From Saprospiraceae bacterium (lineage in GTDB: Bacteria > Bacteroidota > Bacteroidia > Chitinophagales > Saprospiraceae): a stretch of 48,330 bases of DNA. Shown piece by piece: positions 20,361 through 29,878 of this stretch. The stretch is taken from positions 1 through 48,330 of the forward strand of contig JAHDHW010000014.1 of NCBI GenBank assembly GCA_020631105.1, in the 5' to 3' direction. The notes beneath the pieces were generated by a model. It was not told where the DNA came from. It saw nothing but the letters and a program-made list of their open reading frames with translations, and did no database searches. The first letter of the stretch is position 1, and each line of letters begins with the position of its first letter. Both the position numbers and the translations under genes were made by a program.

Positions 20361-20381
20361 TGGCAAAACTTATAAACTAAC

Positions 20382-23300
20382 ATGAACTCCAGGACTCGAA
20401 TCACTTTTTTGACCCTTGGCTTATTATTAATGAGCCTATTTGCATTTTCACAACCTGCTGGTTTTATTGATCAGGAGTTTGTGGGGCCTTTCGAACAAGC
20501 CGTAGGTTTAACATTCGATGATAATGGTCGTATGTATGTCTTCGAAAAAGGCGGTAAAGTCTGGATCGTTGAAAATGGACAAACCCAATCTACTCCACTA
20601 TTAGATATCAGCGATGAAGTGGGTAATTGGCGAGACTTTGGTATGCTCGGTTTTGCATTGGATCCTAACTTCCTGTCCAATGGATATTTCTATTGCCTTT
20701 ATATCGTTGACCGGCATCACTTACTTAATTTTGGTACCGCAAACTATAATCCCAATACGGATGAATACTTTGATGCTACCATTGGAAGAATCACTCAATT
20801 CCAGGCAGATATCAATACAAATTTCACGACGCTCGTTCCAAACAGCCGTAATGTCCTACTTGGAGAAACCATAACCAATGACGGTTTCCCTAACTTGCAT
20901 CAATCGCATGGTACTGGCTCCTTAATCTTCGGAACAGATGGTACGCTACTTGCGAGTTTCGGTGATGGCGCATCATACAGTTCAGTAGATCAGGGATCAG
21001 CAAGCGAAACTTACTGGCAACAGGCAATTGATGATGGCATCATAACTTCTGCTCAAAATATTGGCGCCTACCGATCCCAAAAATTAGATAACCTTGCTGG
21101 TAAATTAATCCGTATTGATCCAATGACTGGCGATGGTATCCCTTCTAATCCTTTCTTCCAATCCGGTAATCCAAGCTCTGCTCAATCCAAAATATTTGCG
21201 AGAGGTCTGCGTAATCCTTGTCGGATGACTATGATGCCAGAAACAGGTAGCCATGATCCTGCTGATGCAGACCCTGGTGTTATTTATATTGGTGATGTAG
21301 GTTGGGGGACCAGGGAAGAAATCAACGTCGTTGATGGTCCAGGACTTAACTTCGGTTGGCCAAAGTACGAAGGAATGACGCATCAACCTGGCTATAATAA
21401 TAATGATCATGCTCCTGCTACGCACGAACTCGCAAAAGTAGACTGGCGCTCTAACACCGCTCGTGGTTATGTCAACGGATCAATTGTAAACGTTGGTTCG
21501 GCCTCCTTCTCCGGTCCTAACTTTACAGGTAACTGTTCGATCGGAGGTGTTTGGTATAATGGGGATGATTTTCCGGCAGAATGGAGTGGCACTTATTTTC
21601 ATGCAGATTATGGTGGAGACTGGATCAAAAATTTCCGCTTTGATGAAAATAACAATCCTATAGAAGTACGGAATTTCTTAAGTGGCGCCAATGGTGTAGT
21701 CTTTGTTGCAACAAGCTCTTTCGATGGAGGCATTTATTATATTGCCGGAGCTTCAGGTGGAAATCCACAGGTTAATAACTCTGTCCGAAAGATTTCATTT
21801 ACAGGAGGAAATCTTCCTCCATTTGCATTAGCAAGTTCTAATAATCAATATGGCACTAGTCCCTTAACCATTGATTTCAAAGGAGATTTATCTTACGATC
21901 CTAATAATGACGCAATTTCTTTTAACTGGAATTTTGGAGATGGGAATACAAGTACAGAAGCAAATCCAACACATACTTTTAGTGCTGGAGGTAGTCAGCC
22001 AACAGCCTTTACCGTAACGCTTACTGTCTCCGACGGGGAACTTTCTGACCAGGAAACTATTATTATTTCGCTGAATAATACACCGCCTCAGATCAACTCC
22101 ACCAGCATAGACAATGTAAATACTTTTAGTCATATTAATTCAACGGTACTTAACTTAAACGCTTCAGTCTCCGATGCAGAGCACAGTAACAGTCAATTGA
22201 CTTATGAATGGTTTACTGAACTCCATCACAATAATCATTTTCACTCAGAAGCAGCGGACAATAATCAATCTACCTCAACTAACCTTTCTCCTGTCGGTTG
22301 TGATGGTGCGACATATTTCTACAGAATCATTTTGCGTGTGACCGATCCTGCGGGATTATTCTCAGAGTATAAAAAAGATATTTATCCTGATTGTGGTGGC
22401 CAGAGTCAAAACATTACTATGGCAGATATCGCCGATAAGTTTATCGGTTCTGAAGATTTTACCGTTTCCGCTTCAGCTTCTTCAGGGCTTCCGGTAATTT
22501 TCCATATCCTGAGTGGCCCGGCTACAGTCTCTGGCAATATAGTAACCCTTTCAGGGGTACCAGGAGTTGTAACCGTCAGAGCAATCCAAAGCGGGAATGA
22601 GCAGTATGCTCCGGCTATACCTCAGGAACGTACTTTTATCGTTCAGGTACCTTGTACCGTTCCGCAAAGTGAATGGTCTTTAAGTTTTGTAGACAGCGAA
22701 GAGTCTAACGCACCTAATGGAGAAGGGCCGGCAACTTTTGCTTTTGATGGAGATCCTAACTCAATATGGCATACGGAGTGGGTTAACTCAGCCCCAACTC
22801 ACCCACATGAAATCCAAATCGATCTTGGATCTACCCAAGCTATCTCCGGATTCAAATATTTACCAAGACAAGATGCTTCCTTGAACGGGACCATCCGGGA
22901 CTACGAATTTTATACCAGTACAAATGGCTCCTCTTGGGGAAGCCCGAAAGCATCCGGAACCTTTGCAGCCAATAGTGATGAAAAGATTATCAGCTTTGAT
23001 GTTGCTCAGGGGCGATACATTCGTTTAGTTGCATTATCTGAAGTCAATGGTAATCCATGGACTTCTGCAGCAGAAATTAATATCATTACTGAATGCGAAA
23101 CTCCTCCTGCAAACCAGACAATTAACTTCGCGAATATCCCGGACAAGCTTACTACTGATGCTCCATTTTCTATAAGTGCGAGTGCAACTTCAGGGCTTCC
23201 TGTAAGTTTTTCTTTGATCTCCGGACCTGCAACATTAAATGGAAACACTGTTACGCTTAATGGCCTGGCTGGCGTAGTGGTCATCGAAGCTAATCAATTT

Positions 23301-26300
23301 GGAAACGAAGATTACAACCCTGCACCTACAGTAACTCAAAGCTTTTTAGTTGGAGATCCAAATGCAGGTGGCCTGACCGGAAATTATTATAATAATGCTG
23401 ATTTTACAAATCCGGCTTTCATCCGAATTGATCCTACCATTGATTTCAACTGGGGGACTGGATCGCCGGATCCGTCAATGGATGCAAATACCTTTTCTAT
23501 TGTTTGGGAAGGTGGAATATTACCTTTGTATAGCGAAACTTATACTTTTACGACAACGACTGATGACGGGGTTCGCCTGTGGGTTGATGATCAGTTAATT
23601 ATTGATCAATGGATATTGCAGGCACCAACTGCGCATACCGGTAGTATTGCATTAACCGGGGGGCAGCAAGTGTCTATTAGAATGGAATTCTACGAAAACC
23701 AGGGGGGAGCTGTAGCGGAACTAAGATGGTCTAGCAATAGTCAGAGTTTTGAGATCGTTCCGGAAAGTTTATTATTCCCTCAGTTTTCAACACCGGATAC
23801 CGACCCTCCTACCGTTGCACTTAGTACTACTTCAACCAATGTTAATGGGCCATTCACGGTTAACGTCAGTTTTAACGAGCCGGTTACAGGTTTAACATTA
23901 AACGACTTTAATGTAAGTAATGCATCCTTACTTGGATTTAGTGGCAGTGGACAAAACTATTCTTTTACGGTTAATCCGCAAAACGATGGTCAGGTTACGG
24001 TTCAATTACCTGCGAATAGAGCACAAGATGCAGCAGGTAATAATAACCTCGCTTCAAATACTTTAAACGTAAACTATACCGAACCTAATACCGATACGAC
24101 ACCACCAACAGCGGCGATCACCACAGCGACAAGTGAAGTAGATGGGCCTTTTGAAATTAGTATTGAATTTAGTGAATCCATCAATGGTCTTAGCATTAAT
24201 GATTTCCAAATAACTAACGGATCATTAATGAATGACTTAAGTAATGTAGGCCTGACTTATTATGTAACGGTTGATCCGAGTACGCCCGGAGTTGTAACGA
24301 TTAATCTCCCAGCGAATAGTGTTCAGGATGACGCAGGCAATGGGAATACTGTTTCTAATACCTTATCTGTTAATTATTCGGATGGTAACCCTCCTGGGGA
24401 TTGTACTACTCCGGATAATATTGCTTTAAATAAAACTACTAACCAATCCTCAGAATATAATGGTGGAGGAGCCGGCTCGGAGTTGGCGGTCGATGGCAAC
24501 ACCAGCGGTAATTGGTGGGTAGACTTTTCAGTATCGAGTACCAGTTGGGGTTCTAATCCTTGGTGGGAAGTTGATCTGGGTAGTGTATCAGAGATTCAAT
24601 CTATCCGAATTTATAATCGTACGGACTGTTGTCAGGATTTTTTATCCGGATATTACATTTTAGTCAGCGACCAGCCTTTCAACACCAATAACTTAAGTAA
24701 TCTTTTAAATCAATCTGGAGTTCAGAGTTACTTCCAGGAAGATATTGCAGCGTCCCCTTCTGAAATCAACCTGAACACCAATGGGCGTTATGTTAGGATT
24801 CAAAAACTAGGTAGTGGTTTTATGGCGCTTGCGGAAGTTGAAATTATAGGTTGTGAAGACAGTAGCAACCCTCCGCCTCCGGACACCACCCCACCAAGCG
24901 TAAGCCTAAGTTCAAATAGCGCGAATGTAAGTACATCTTTTACCGTAGCAGTTGACTTCAGCGAAAATGTAAGTGGATTAACTAGTGGTGACTTCAACAT
25001 CAGTAATGGTAGTGCTGCTTCTTTATCCGGATCTGGCGATGCTTATAGTCTAACGGTAGTACCTGATATTGAGGGAACCGTAAGCATTCAACTGCCCGCT
25101 AATCGTGCAAACGATGCCGCAGGAAATGGCAATACCATATCAAACCAACTAGAGGTTAACTATACCCCTCCAGGCAATGGGGATTGTACCAATCCTACTA
25201 ATGTCGCATTGAATAAACCAACTAAGCACTCTATCGATTACAATGGTGGAGGAGCTGGTTCAGAGTTGGCAGTTGATGGTAATACCAGTGGTAATTGGTG
25301 GGTAGACTTTTCGGTATCTAGTACCAGCTGGAGTGCACAACCGTATTGGGAGATTGACCTCGAAGCTTCTCATAATTTAGAATACCTCAACATTTATAAT
25401 CGAACAGATTGCTGTCAGGATTTCTTATCCAATTATTATATTTTAGTTTCTGAATCCCCATTTGAATCAGACAACCTGAATACCGTGCTGGATCAACCAG
25501 GAGTAGTTGCATATTTACAAACAGAAATCGCCGGTAGTCCGACTGCAATTAACTTAGGTGGTACTGGACGATATATTCGAATTCAATCACAAGGAAATGG
25601 ATTTATTGCATTAGCCGAAGTAGAGATTTTTGGATGTATTGGCGGAGATCCTAGTGATACTGATCCTCCTACGGTAAGTTTGTCTTCATCTGTTACGACC
25701 ACCGATGGCAACTTTGGTGTAAATGTAAACTTTAGTGAATCTGTGATCGGGCTTACCAACAGTGATTTTCAGGTAACTAACGGGACGGCCACCGGCCTCA
25801 ACGGAAGTGGAAATACTTACGCCCTGATCATCGTTCCAAATCAAGCTGGAAATGTCGCAGTCAGACTTCCTGCAAACCGAGTAACGGATCAAGCAGGTAA
25901 TCCTAATACTGCATCTAATATCATCAATGTTACTTACGATCCACCTCCGACGCCAACGATAACGATCACCTCGCCGAGTAATGGTAGTGTAATCTCAGAC
26001 TCCGAAGTAACGATCAGTTTTCAAGCTTCTGGAGACTTAGCCAGCTATGATGCTAATCATTTACTTTTGACACTTGATAATAATCCTCCGATTGACGTTC
26101 ATGATATCAGTACTGGAGGTACTTATACTTTTACTAATTTATCTATAGGTAGTCATACAGTTGTCGCGCAGTTAGCGGATGGATTCCATACTCCACTTGA
26201 CTTCCCGGAAGCGGAAGATCAGGTAAGCTTTACAGTAATTGATAATAATGTAGGCAACTGTACAGTCCTCGAAAATCTTGCACTAAACGGTACAGCTTCA

Positions 26301-27026
26301 CAATCCAGTGTATATAGCGGCGGCGGAGCCGGAGCAGCATTAGCCATTGATGGCAATACTAGTGGTAATTGGTACCTTGATTTTTCAGTATCCAGTACTA
26401 GCTGGGAAGTACAACCCTGGTGGGAAGTTGACTTGGGAGCAGTGTACAATATCGAAGATATACGCGTTTGGAATCGTACGGATTGTTGTACGGACTTCTT
26501 AAACAATTACTATGTTTTAATTTCGGATGAGCCGTTTGTTGATGGCGATCTTACCGCAATACTTTCACAGGCCGGAGTGGCAAATTACCATGAGACGACT
26601 ATTGCAGGTACGCCAAGTACAGTTGCAATTGGAAGTACGGGGCGCTATGTCAGGGTAATGAGCAATGGTGCTGGATTTATGGCCTTAGCAGAGTTAGAAG
26701 TCATGGGTTGTCCGCTTAGCGGAAGTCCGCAACCGCTTATCTCGCAGAGTGCTGATGCCAATATAGCATTAGAAGCAACCTTATATCCGAATCCGGCAAA
26801 CGAACATATTGTAATTAAGTATGACACCAAAAAAGAAGGTAAGCTTCGATACATTATCGCTAATAATTTGGGGGTTATTTATAAAGAAGCGCATTTAAAT
26901 GTAGAAATTGGGGAAGGAAAAATAATTGTTCCGGTAAAACAATGGCCAGCCGCTACTTATAATGTATATTTACAACTAGAAGGATATCGGTTTATGACCA
27001 TACCTTTCGTCCGAATTCGAGATTAA
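20382..27026 (+). CDS. T9SS type A protein: PQQ-type sugar dehydrogenase plus lectin-like modules
   Basis: 2214 residues. The signal peptide ends near AFSQ (residue 24). Residues about 28-475 match glucose/sorbosone dehydrogenases (six-bladed propeller, PQQ cofactor): FARGLRNPCRM, IGDVGWGTREEINVV and NFGWPKYEG are the typical strings. Then follow PKD (479-562, NWNFGDGN), an Ig-like domain, an MBG-like domain (677-753), discoidin F5/8C (757-903), a second MBG-like domain (912-990), PA14 (995-1135, DDGVRLWVDD), four Big_12-like Ig domains (D-x-x-PP-T starts; about 1140, 1237, 1497 and 1758), three F-type lectin-like domains (1342-1492, 1600-1752, 1958-2110; NRTDCC) and a type A sorting domain (about 2130-2214, LYPNPANEHIVI). 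It is probably a surface-anchored or released carbohydrate-binding oxidoreductase. The substrate is not predictable. It sits 85 bp after the PPTase, but nothing ties its function to the synthase. Confidence 0.9.
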   Translation: MNSRTRITFLTLGLLLMSLFAFSQPAGFIDQEFVGPFEQAVGLTFDDNGRMYVFEKGGKVWIVENGQTQSTPLLDISDEVGNWRDFGMLGFALDPNFLSNGYFYCLYIVDRHHLLNFGTANYNPNTDEYFDATIGRITQFQADINTNFTTLVPNSRNVLLGETITNDGFPNLHQSHGTGSLIFGTDGTLLASFGDGASYSSVDQGSASETYWQQAIDDGIITSAQNIGAYRSQKLDNLAGKLIRIDPMTGDGIPSNPFFQSGNPSSAQSKIFARGLRNPCRMTMMPETGSHDPADADPGVIYIGDVGWGTREEINVVDGPGLNFGWPKYEGMTHQPGYNNNDHAPATHELAKVDWRSNTARGYVNGSIVNVGSASFSGPNFTGNCSIGGVWYNGDDFPAEWSGTYFHADYGGDWIKNFRFDENNNPIEVRNFLSGANGVVFVATSSFDGGIYYIAGASGGNPQVNNSVRKISFTGGNLPPFALASSNNQYGTSPLTIDFKGDLSYDPNNDAISFNWNFGDGNTSTEANPTHTFSAGGSQPTAFTVTLTVSDGELSDQETIIISLNNTPPQINSTSIDNVNTFSHINSTVLNLNASVSDAEHSNSQLTYEWFTELHHNNHFHSEAADNNQSTSTNLSPVGCDGATYFYRIILRVTDPAGLFSEYKKDIYPDCGGQSQNITMADIADKFIGSEDFTVSASASSGLPVIFHILSGPATVSGNIVTLSGVPGVVTVRAIQSGNEQYAPAIPQERTFIVQVPCTVPQSEWSLSFVDSEESNAPNGEGPATFAFDGDPNSIWHTEWVNSAPTHPHEIQIDLGSTQAISGFKYLPRQDASLNGTIRDYEFYTSTNGSSWGSPKASGTFAANSDEKIISFDVAQGRYIRLVALSEVNGNPWTSAAEINIITECETPPANQTINFANIPDKLTTDAPFSISASATSGLPVSFSLISGPATLNGNTVTLNGLAGVVVIEANQFGNEDYNPAPTVTQSFLVGDPNAGGLTGNYYNNADFTNPAFIRIDPTIDFNWGTGSPDPSMDANTFSIVWEGGILPLYSETYTFTTTTDDGVRLWVDDQLIIDQWILQAPTAHTGSIALTGGQQVSIRMEFYENQGGAVAELRWSSNSQSFEIVPESLLFPQFSTPDTDPPTVALSTTSTNVNGPFTVNVSFNEPVTGLTLNDFNVSNASLLGFSGSGQNYSFTVNPQNDGQVTVQLPANRAQDAAGNNNLASNTLNVNYTEPNTDTTPPTAAITTATSEVDGPFEISIEFSESINGLSINDFQITNGSLMNDLSNVGLTYYVTVDPSTPGVVTINLPANSVQDDAGNGNTVSNTLSVNYSDGNPPGDCTTPDNIALNKTTNQSSEYNGGGAGSELAVDGNTSGNWWVDFSVSSTSWGSNPWWEVDLGSVSEIQSIRIYNRTDCCQDFLSGYYILVSDQPFNTNNLSNLLNQSGVQSYFQEDIAASPSEINLNTNGRYVRIQKLGSGFMALAEVEIIGCEDSSNPPPPDTTPPSVSLSSNSANVSTSFTVAVDFSENVSGLTSGDFNISNGSAASLSGSGDAYSLTVVPDIEGTVSIQLPANRANDAAGNGNTISNQLEVNYTPPGNGDCTNPTNVALNKPTKHSIDYNGGGAGSELAVDGNTSGNWWVDFSVSSTSWSAQPYWEIDLEASHNLEYLNIYNRTDCCQDFLSNYYILVSESPFESDNLNTVLDQPGVVAYLQTEIAGSPTAINLGGTGRYIRIQSQGNGFIALAEVEIFGCIGGDPSDTDPPTVSLSSSVTTTDGNFGVNVNFSESVIGLTNSDFQVTNGTATGLNGSGNTYALIIVPNQAGNVAVRLPANRVTDQAGNPNTASNIINVTYDPPPTPTITITSPSNGSVISDSEVTISFQASGDLASYDANHLLLTLDNNPPIDVHDISTGGTYTFTNLSIGSHTVVAQLADGFHTPLDFPEAEDQVSFTVIDNNVGNCTVLENLALNGTASQSSVYSGGGAGAALAIDGNTSGNWYLDFSVSSTSWEVQPWWEVDLGAVYNIEDIRVWNRTDCCTDFLNNYYVLISDEPFVDGDLTAILSQAGVANYHETTIAGTPSTVAIGSTGRYVRVMSNGAGFMALAELEVMGCPLSGSPQPLISQSADANIALEATLYPNPANEHIVIKYDTKKEGKLRYIIANNLGVIYKEAHLNVEIGEGKIIVPVKQWPAATYNVYLQLEGYRFMTIPFVRIRD
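24405..26710 (+). repeat. Three tandem F-type lectin-like modules with intervening Ig domains
   Basis: Copies lie at about 24405-24855, 25187-25637 and 26258-26710. Each begins with C-x-x-x-x-N-[IVL]-A-L-N, carries AxDGNTSGNW and NRTDCC, and ends in E[VL]E[IV]xGC. Copies 1 and 2 are nearly identical in protein around 24460-24550 and 25240-25330 but differ at many third codon positions. Copy 3 is more diverged. Confidence 0.8.
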
Positions 27027-27049
27027 CATCCCAAATCCCTCCCCCATAG

Positions 27050-27096
27050 CAAGCGGTTAAAATCAAAACGATGATTCTAACCGCTTGTTTGATTTT
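27050..27096 (+). terminator. Rho-independent terminator after the 20382 gene
   Basis: CAAGCGGTTA (27050-27059) pairs exactly with TAACCGCTTG (27078-27087) around an 18-nt loop and is followed by TTTGATTTT. It lies 24 bp after the stop codon. Confidence 0.8.
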
Positions 27097-27128
27097 ACAT
27101 ACTTTTATTTTAGTACGTTTATTACACA

Positions 27129-29417
27129 ATGAGAATCTTCCTACTTGTTTGTTTACTGTTGTGGGTAACACCCTATTTGTTTAGTCAAAATGCCCGAGAA
27201 CGATCCGTTGAATTAAGCGCAACTGTTCAAGAAAGTCCACCCCAAATACAATTGAATTGGCCCTCGGATCCAAATGCGACCTTTTACAAGGTCTACCGTA
27301 AGAATATTAATGATGATTCCTGGGGACTACCGATCGCTGACCTCCCTGGCTCCGCGACTACTTACATCGATACTAACGTCTCGATTGGTCAGGCCTATGA
27401 ATATGGCTTCTTCAAAAAAGAATTCGACTTAGTCCAGGATACCTTTTGCGTTCCTCCCGGAACAAATCTAAAGTTTGCAATCTCGGATATGTATGGGATA
27501 GGCCTGTGTTGTAATTTCAACTTTGGCTTTTATCGTATCTCAGCCTGTGATCAAGTAATTGCAGAAGGTTCTGATTTTGGTTGGTATAATGAGGAATACT
27601 TTCAGGTCTGCGATAATGGCCAATCCTGTACCGAAGTCGTTATTACGATTGCACCTGATATTTTTCCTAATAGTACTTCCTGGGTCTTGTCTAATGATCA
27701 GACATCTGAAGTCATTGGGTCCTCCGGACCGGCTGGGACTTTTATTGATGAACGTCCAAAGTATGGATTCATCTATGCCGGTATTAAAGCGCCGGCACTG
27801 GAGACACCAGGCAAAATTTTATTAATGATCGACGATGAATACTTAGCTCCATTATCTAATGAAATCGAAACCCTAAAACAAGATCTCATTGCTGAAGGAT
27901 GGATAGTACTCATTCGTTATACCAATAAAAACACTACTGTAAATGCAGTAAAATCTCAAATACTAGAAGTATATCAGTCCCATCCGGATCTACGCAGCTT
28001 ATTTTTAATTGGCCATATTCCGGTACCTTACTCTGGAAATATTTACCCGGACACCCATAGCGAAAACCATCAGGGCGCATGGTCAGCCGATACTTATTAT
28101 GGTGAATTAGACGGAAACTGGACAGACCAAAGTGTGGACATTACCACAGCTTTCTTTCCTCGTAATCATAATATCCCAGGTGATGGAAAATTCGATCAGG
28201 ATAGTATCCCAACTGGTAAAATGGAATTGGAGGTAGGAAGGATTGACTTCTTTGACATGAGTTTTTTTCAAGCAAATGAAATCGAATTAACCCGCAGATA
28301 CCTCAACAAAAACCACCTCTGGCGGTCTGGTAAAATTGATGTGAAACGTCGAGCCTTGGTAGATGATAATTTTAACGCTCAGTTTGCCGCTCCGGCAGCT
28401 AGTGCCTGGCGTAACTTCGCTCCAATGTTTGGAAGCGAAAACATCCATGAGTTGGATTATTTTGAAACCATGCGAGACGAGTCCTACCTTTGGTCCTATG
28501 GTTGTGGAAGTGGAACCCATATCAGTGTTGATGGTGTAGGCACTACACAGGATTTTGCAAATGATAGTTTGCTTACCGTTTTTACCATGCAATTCGGCAG
28601 TCAGTTTGGAGACTGGGATAATGATAATAATTTTTTAAAAGCACCTTTAGCTTCCGGCCTGACGCTGACTAATGTTTGGGCTGGTAATCCGCCGTATAAT
28701 TTTCACCATATGGCTTTAGGACATACCATTGGTTACAGCGTCAGAGCTACTCAAAACACGAACGGAGTTTATCATCCCGGGCCTCAACTCGTCCATACTG
28801 CACTATTAGGAGATCCAACCCTACGCATGCATATTGTAAAACCTCCTCTTAGCTTCGAACCAGAACAGCGATTTAATTCGGAGATAAAATTTCATTATAG
28901 TCCTTCACCTGACCCTGAAGTCATGGGTTATTATATTTATAGAAGTACGAACCCGGATGGAGGTTTTGAACGGATAAGCCCTCAACTTCTGACCGACCCA
29001 AGTACCTTTACTGATATACCACCTTATAATGGACAGTTTTATTATATGCTTAGAGCCATTAAGTTAGAACAATCCGCCAGCGGAACTTATTATAATCTTA
29101 GTCCTGGCATAATTAAACTAACTGATTTCTTTGTGAGTACAGCGGAAAGGCCAATAGAACAATCATTGAAAATTTTTCCGAATCCCACGAGTGACCATTT
29201 AATGCTCCAGTTGGATCAGCGCTACCCGATGGATATCGGGGATGATCTGCGAATAGAAATCATAAATACCAATGGCCAAATTCAAAAGTCTTTCAACCAT
29301 CTTCATGACAATCAGATGCTAGACTTACAAGGCCTAGCTAATGGTGTTTACTTTTTGAACATTTACTCTAAAAAAGGGAGGGTTTGGACGAAGCGTTTTG
29401 TAAAATTATCGAACTAA
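27129..29417 (+). CDS. T9SS type A secreted protein, FN3-like with caspase/C25-like core
   Basis: 762 residues. The signal peptide is at 1-19 (LLVCLLLWVTPYLFS-Q). A fibronectin-III-like region (about 33-100) is interrupted by a Cys-rich insert with DMYGIGLCCNFNFGFY, like the YGDGxCC modules of other Bacteroidota exoproteins. The core (about 230-600) has a nucleotide-like fold start (GKILLMIDDEYL), LFLIGHIPVPYSG, DTYYGELDGNWTD, MQFGSQFGDWD, HHMALGHTIGYS and LLGDPTLRMH. A second FN3 domain follows (YYIYRSTNPDGGF), then a type A sorting domain (IFPNPTSDH to the C-terminus). The order of core elements recalls gingipain-like C25 peptidases, but the expected His-Gly and catalytic Cys are not where that family has them. 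I would not call it a peptidase. No catalytic role is assigned. Confidence 0.75.
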   Translation: MRIFLLVCLLLWVTPYLFSQNARERSVELSATVQESPPQIQLNWPSDPNATFYKVYRKNINDDSWGLPIADLPGSATTYIDTNVSIGQAYEYGFFKKEFDLVQDTFCVPPGTNLKFAISDMYGIGLCCNFNFGFYRISACDQVIAEGSDFGWYNEEYFQVCDNGQSCTEVVITIAPDIFPNSTSWVLSNDQTSEVIGSSGPAGTFIDERPKYGFIYAGIKAPALETPGKILLMIDDEYLAPLSNEIETLKQDLIAEGWIVLIRYTNKNTTVNAVKSQILEVYQSHPDLRSLFLIGHIPVPYSGNIYPDTHSENHQGAWSADTYYGELDGNWTDQSVDITTAFFPRNHNIPGDGKFDQDSIPTGKMELEVGRIDFFDMSFFQANEIELTRRYLNKNHLWRSGKIDVKRRALVDDNFNAQFAAPAASAWRNFAPMFGSENIHELDYFETMRDESYLWSYGCGSGTHISVDGVGTTQDFANDSLLTVFTMQFGSQFGDWDNDNNFLKAPLASGLTLTNVWAGNPPYNFHHMALGHTIGYSVRATQNTNGVYHPGPQLVHTALLGDPTLRMHIVKPPLSFEPEQRFNSEIKFHYSPSPDPEVMGYYIYRSTNPDGGFERISPQLLTDPSTFTDIPPYNGQFYYMLRAIKLEQSASGTYYNLSPGIIKLTDFFVSTAERPIEQSLKIFPNPTSDHLMLQLDQRYPMDIGDDLRIEIINTNGQIQKSFNHLHDNQMLDLQGLANGVYFLNIYSKKGRVWTKRFVKLSN

Positions 29418-29454
29418 AGCTTAATTGTCTTTTATTTCATAAAATTCAATTCAT

Positions 29455-29871
29455 TTGCAACAGCGCGACTTCATAAAAGATCAGATTGAACAGGCAGGCC
29501 GAGTGGTCAGTAATGTATTGGCCAGAGCGATTGGTATTGGACCGGTGCCGGATATTAATATTGTTATTATCCATGCACAAAAACAATTCAAAGAAGAGTT
29601 AGATATTGATCTGGATTTACTCTTAAAGCTTAAACCTGAAGAGATACCTGAATACCTGGAAAGCAAACAGTTCCCGATTGAGCAGTATGAAAAATTAGCG
29701 GAATATTTTGCGGAGATAGGGACACGATTTCACGGCTTGGAAGACTCTATTGCATCAAAATACCTAAAGACTGCACTAACTATTATGGAACGTGTCGATG
29801 ATTTTACTCAGGTATTCTCCATGGAGAAGTTAGCAAAGAAAAACCGCATAAAAGAGCTATTGGAAATTTAA
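29455..29871 (+). CDS. DUF6483-like small helical protein
   Basis: 138 residues, with no signal peptide or membrane segment. The N-terminus (QQRDFIKDQIEQAGRVVSNV) followed by amphipathic helices rich in Lys/Glu resembles the DUF6483 group of cytosolic helical proteins, recognised from its pattern only. The start appears to be TTG at 29455, since the next in-frame Met is near the C-terminus. It follows the 27129 gene by 37 bp and is convergent with the peroxidase gene, leaving 7 bp between the two stops. Function unknown. Confidence 0.7.
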   Translation: MQQRDFIKDQIEQAGRVVSNVLARAIGIGPVPDINIVIIHAQKQFKEELDIDLDLLLKLKPEEIPEYLESKQFPIEQYEKLAEYFAEIGTRFHGLEDSIASKYLKTALTIMERVDDFTQVFSMEKLAKKNRIKELLEI

Positions 29872-29878
29872 TCCTAAT

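Noticed and set aside
27100-27121. TACTTTTA and TACGTTTA as promoters of the 27129 gene
   Set aside because: Both miss the final G. The second would make a leaderless mRNA, and the first has no properly spaced -33 element.
27129-29417. Annotation as a gingipain-type C25 peptidase
   Set aside because: Catalytic His and Cys cannot be placed; only the general order of motifs is similar.
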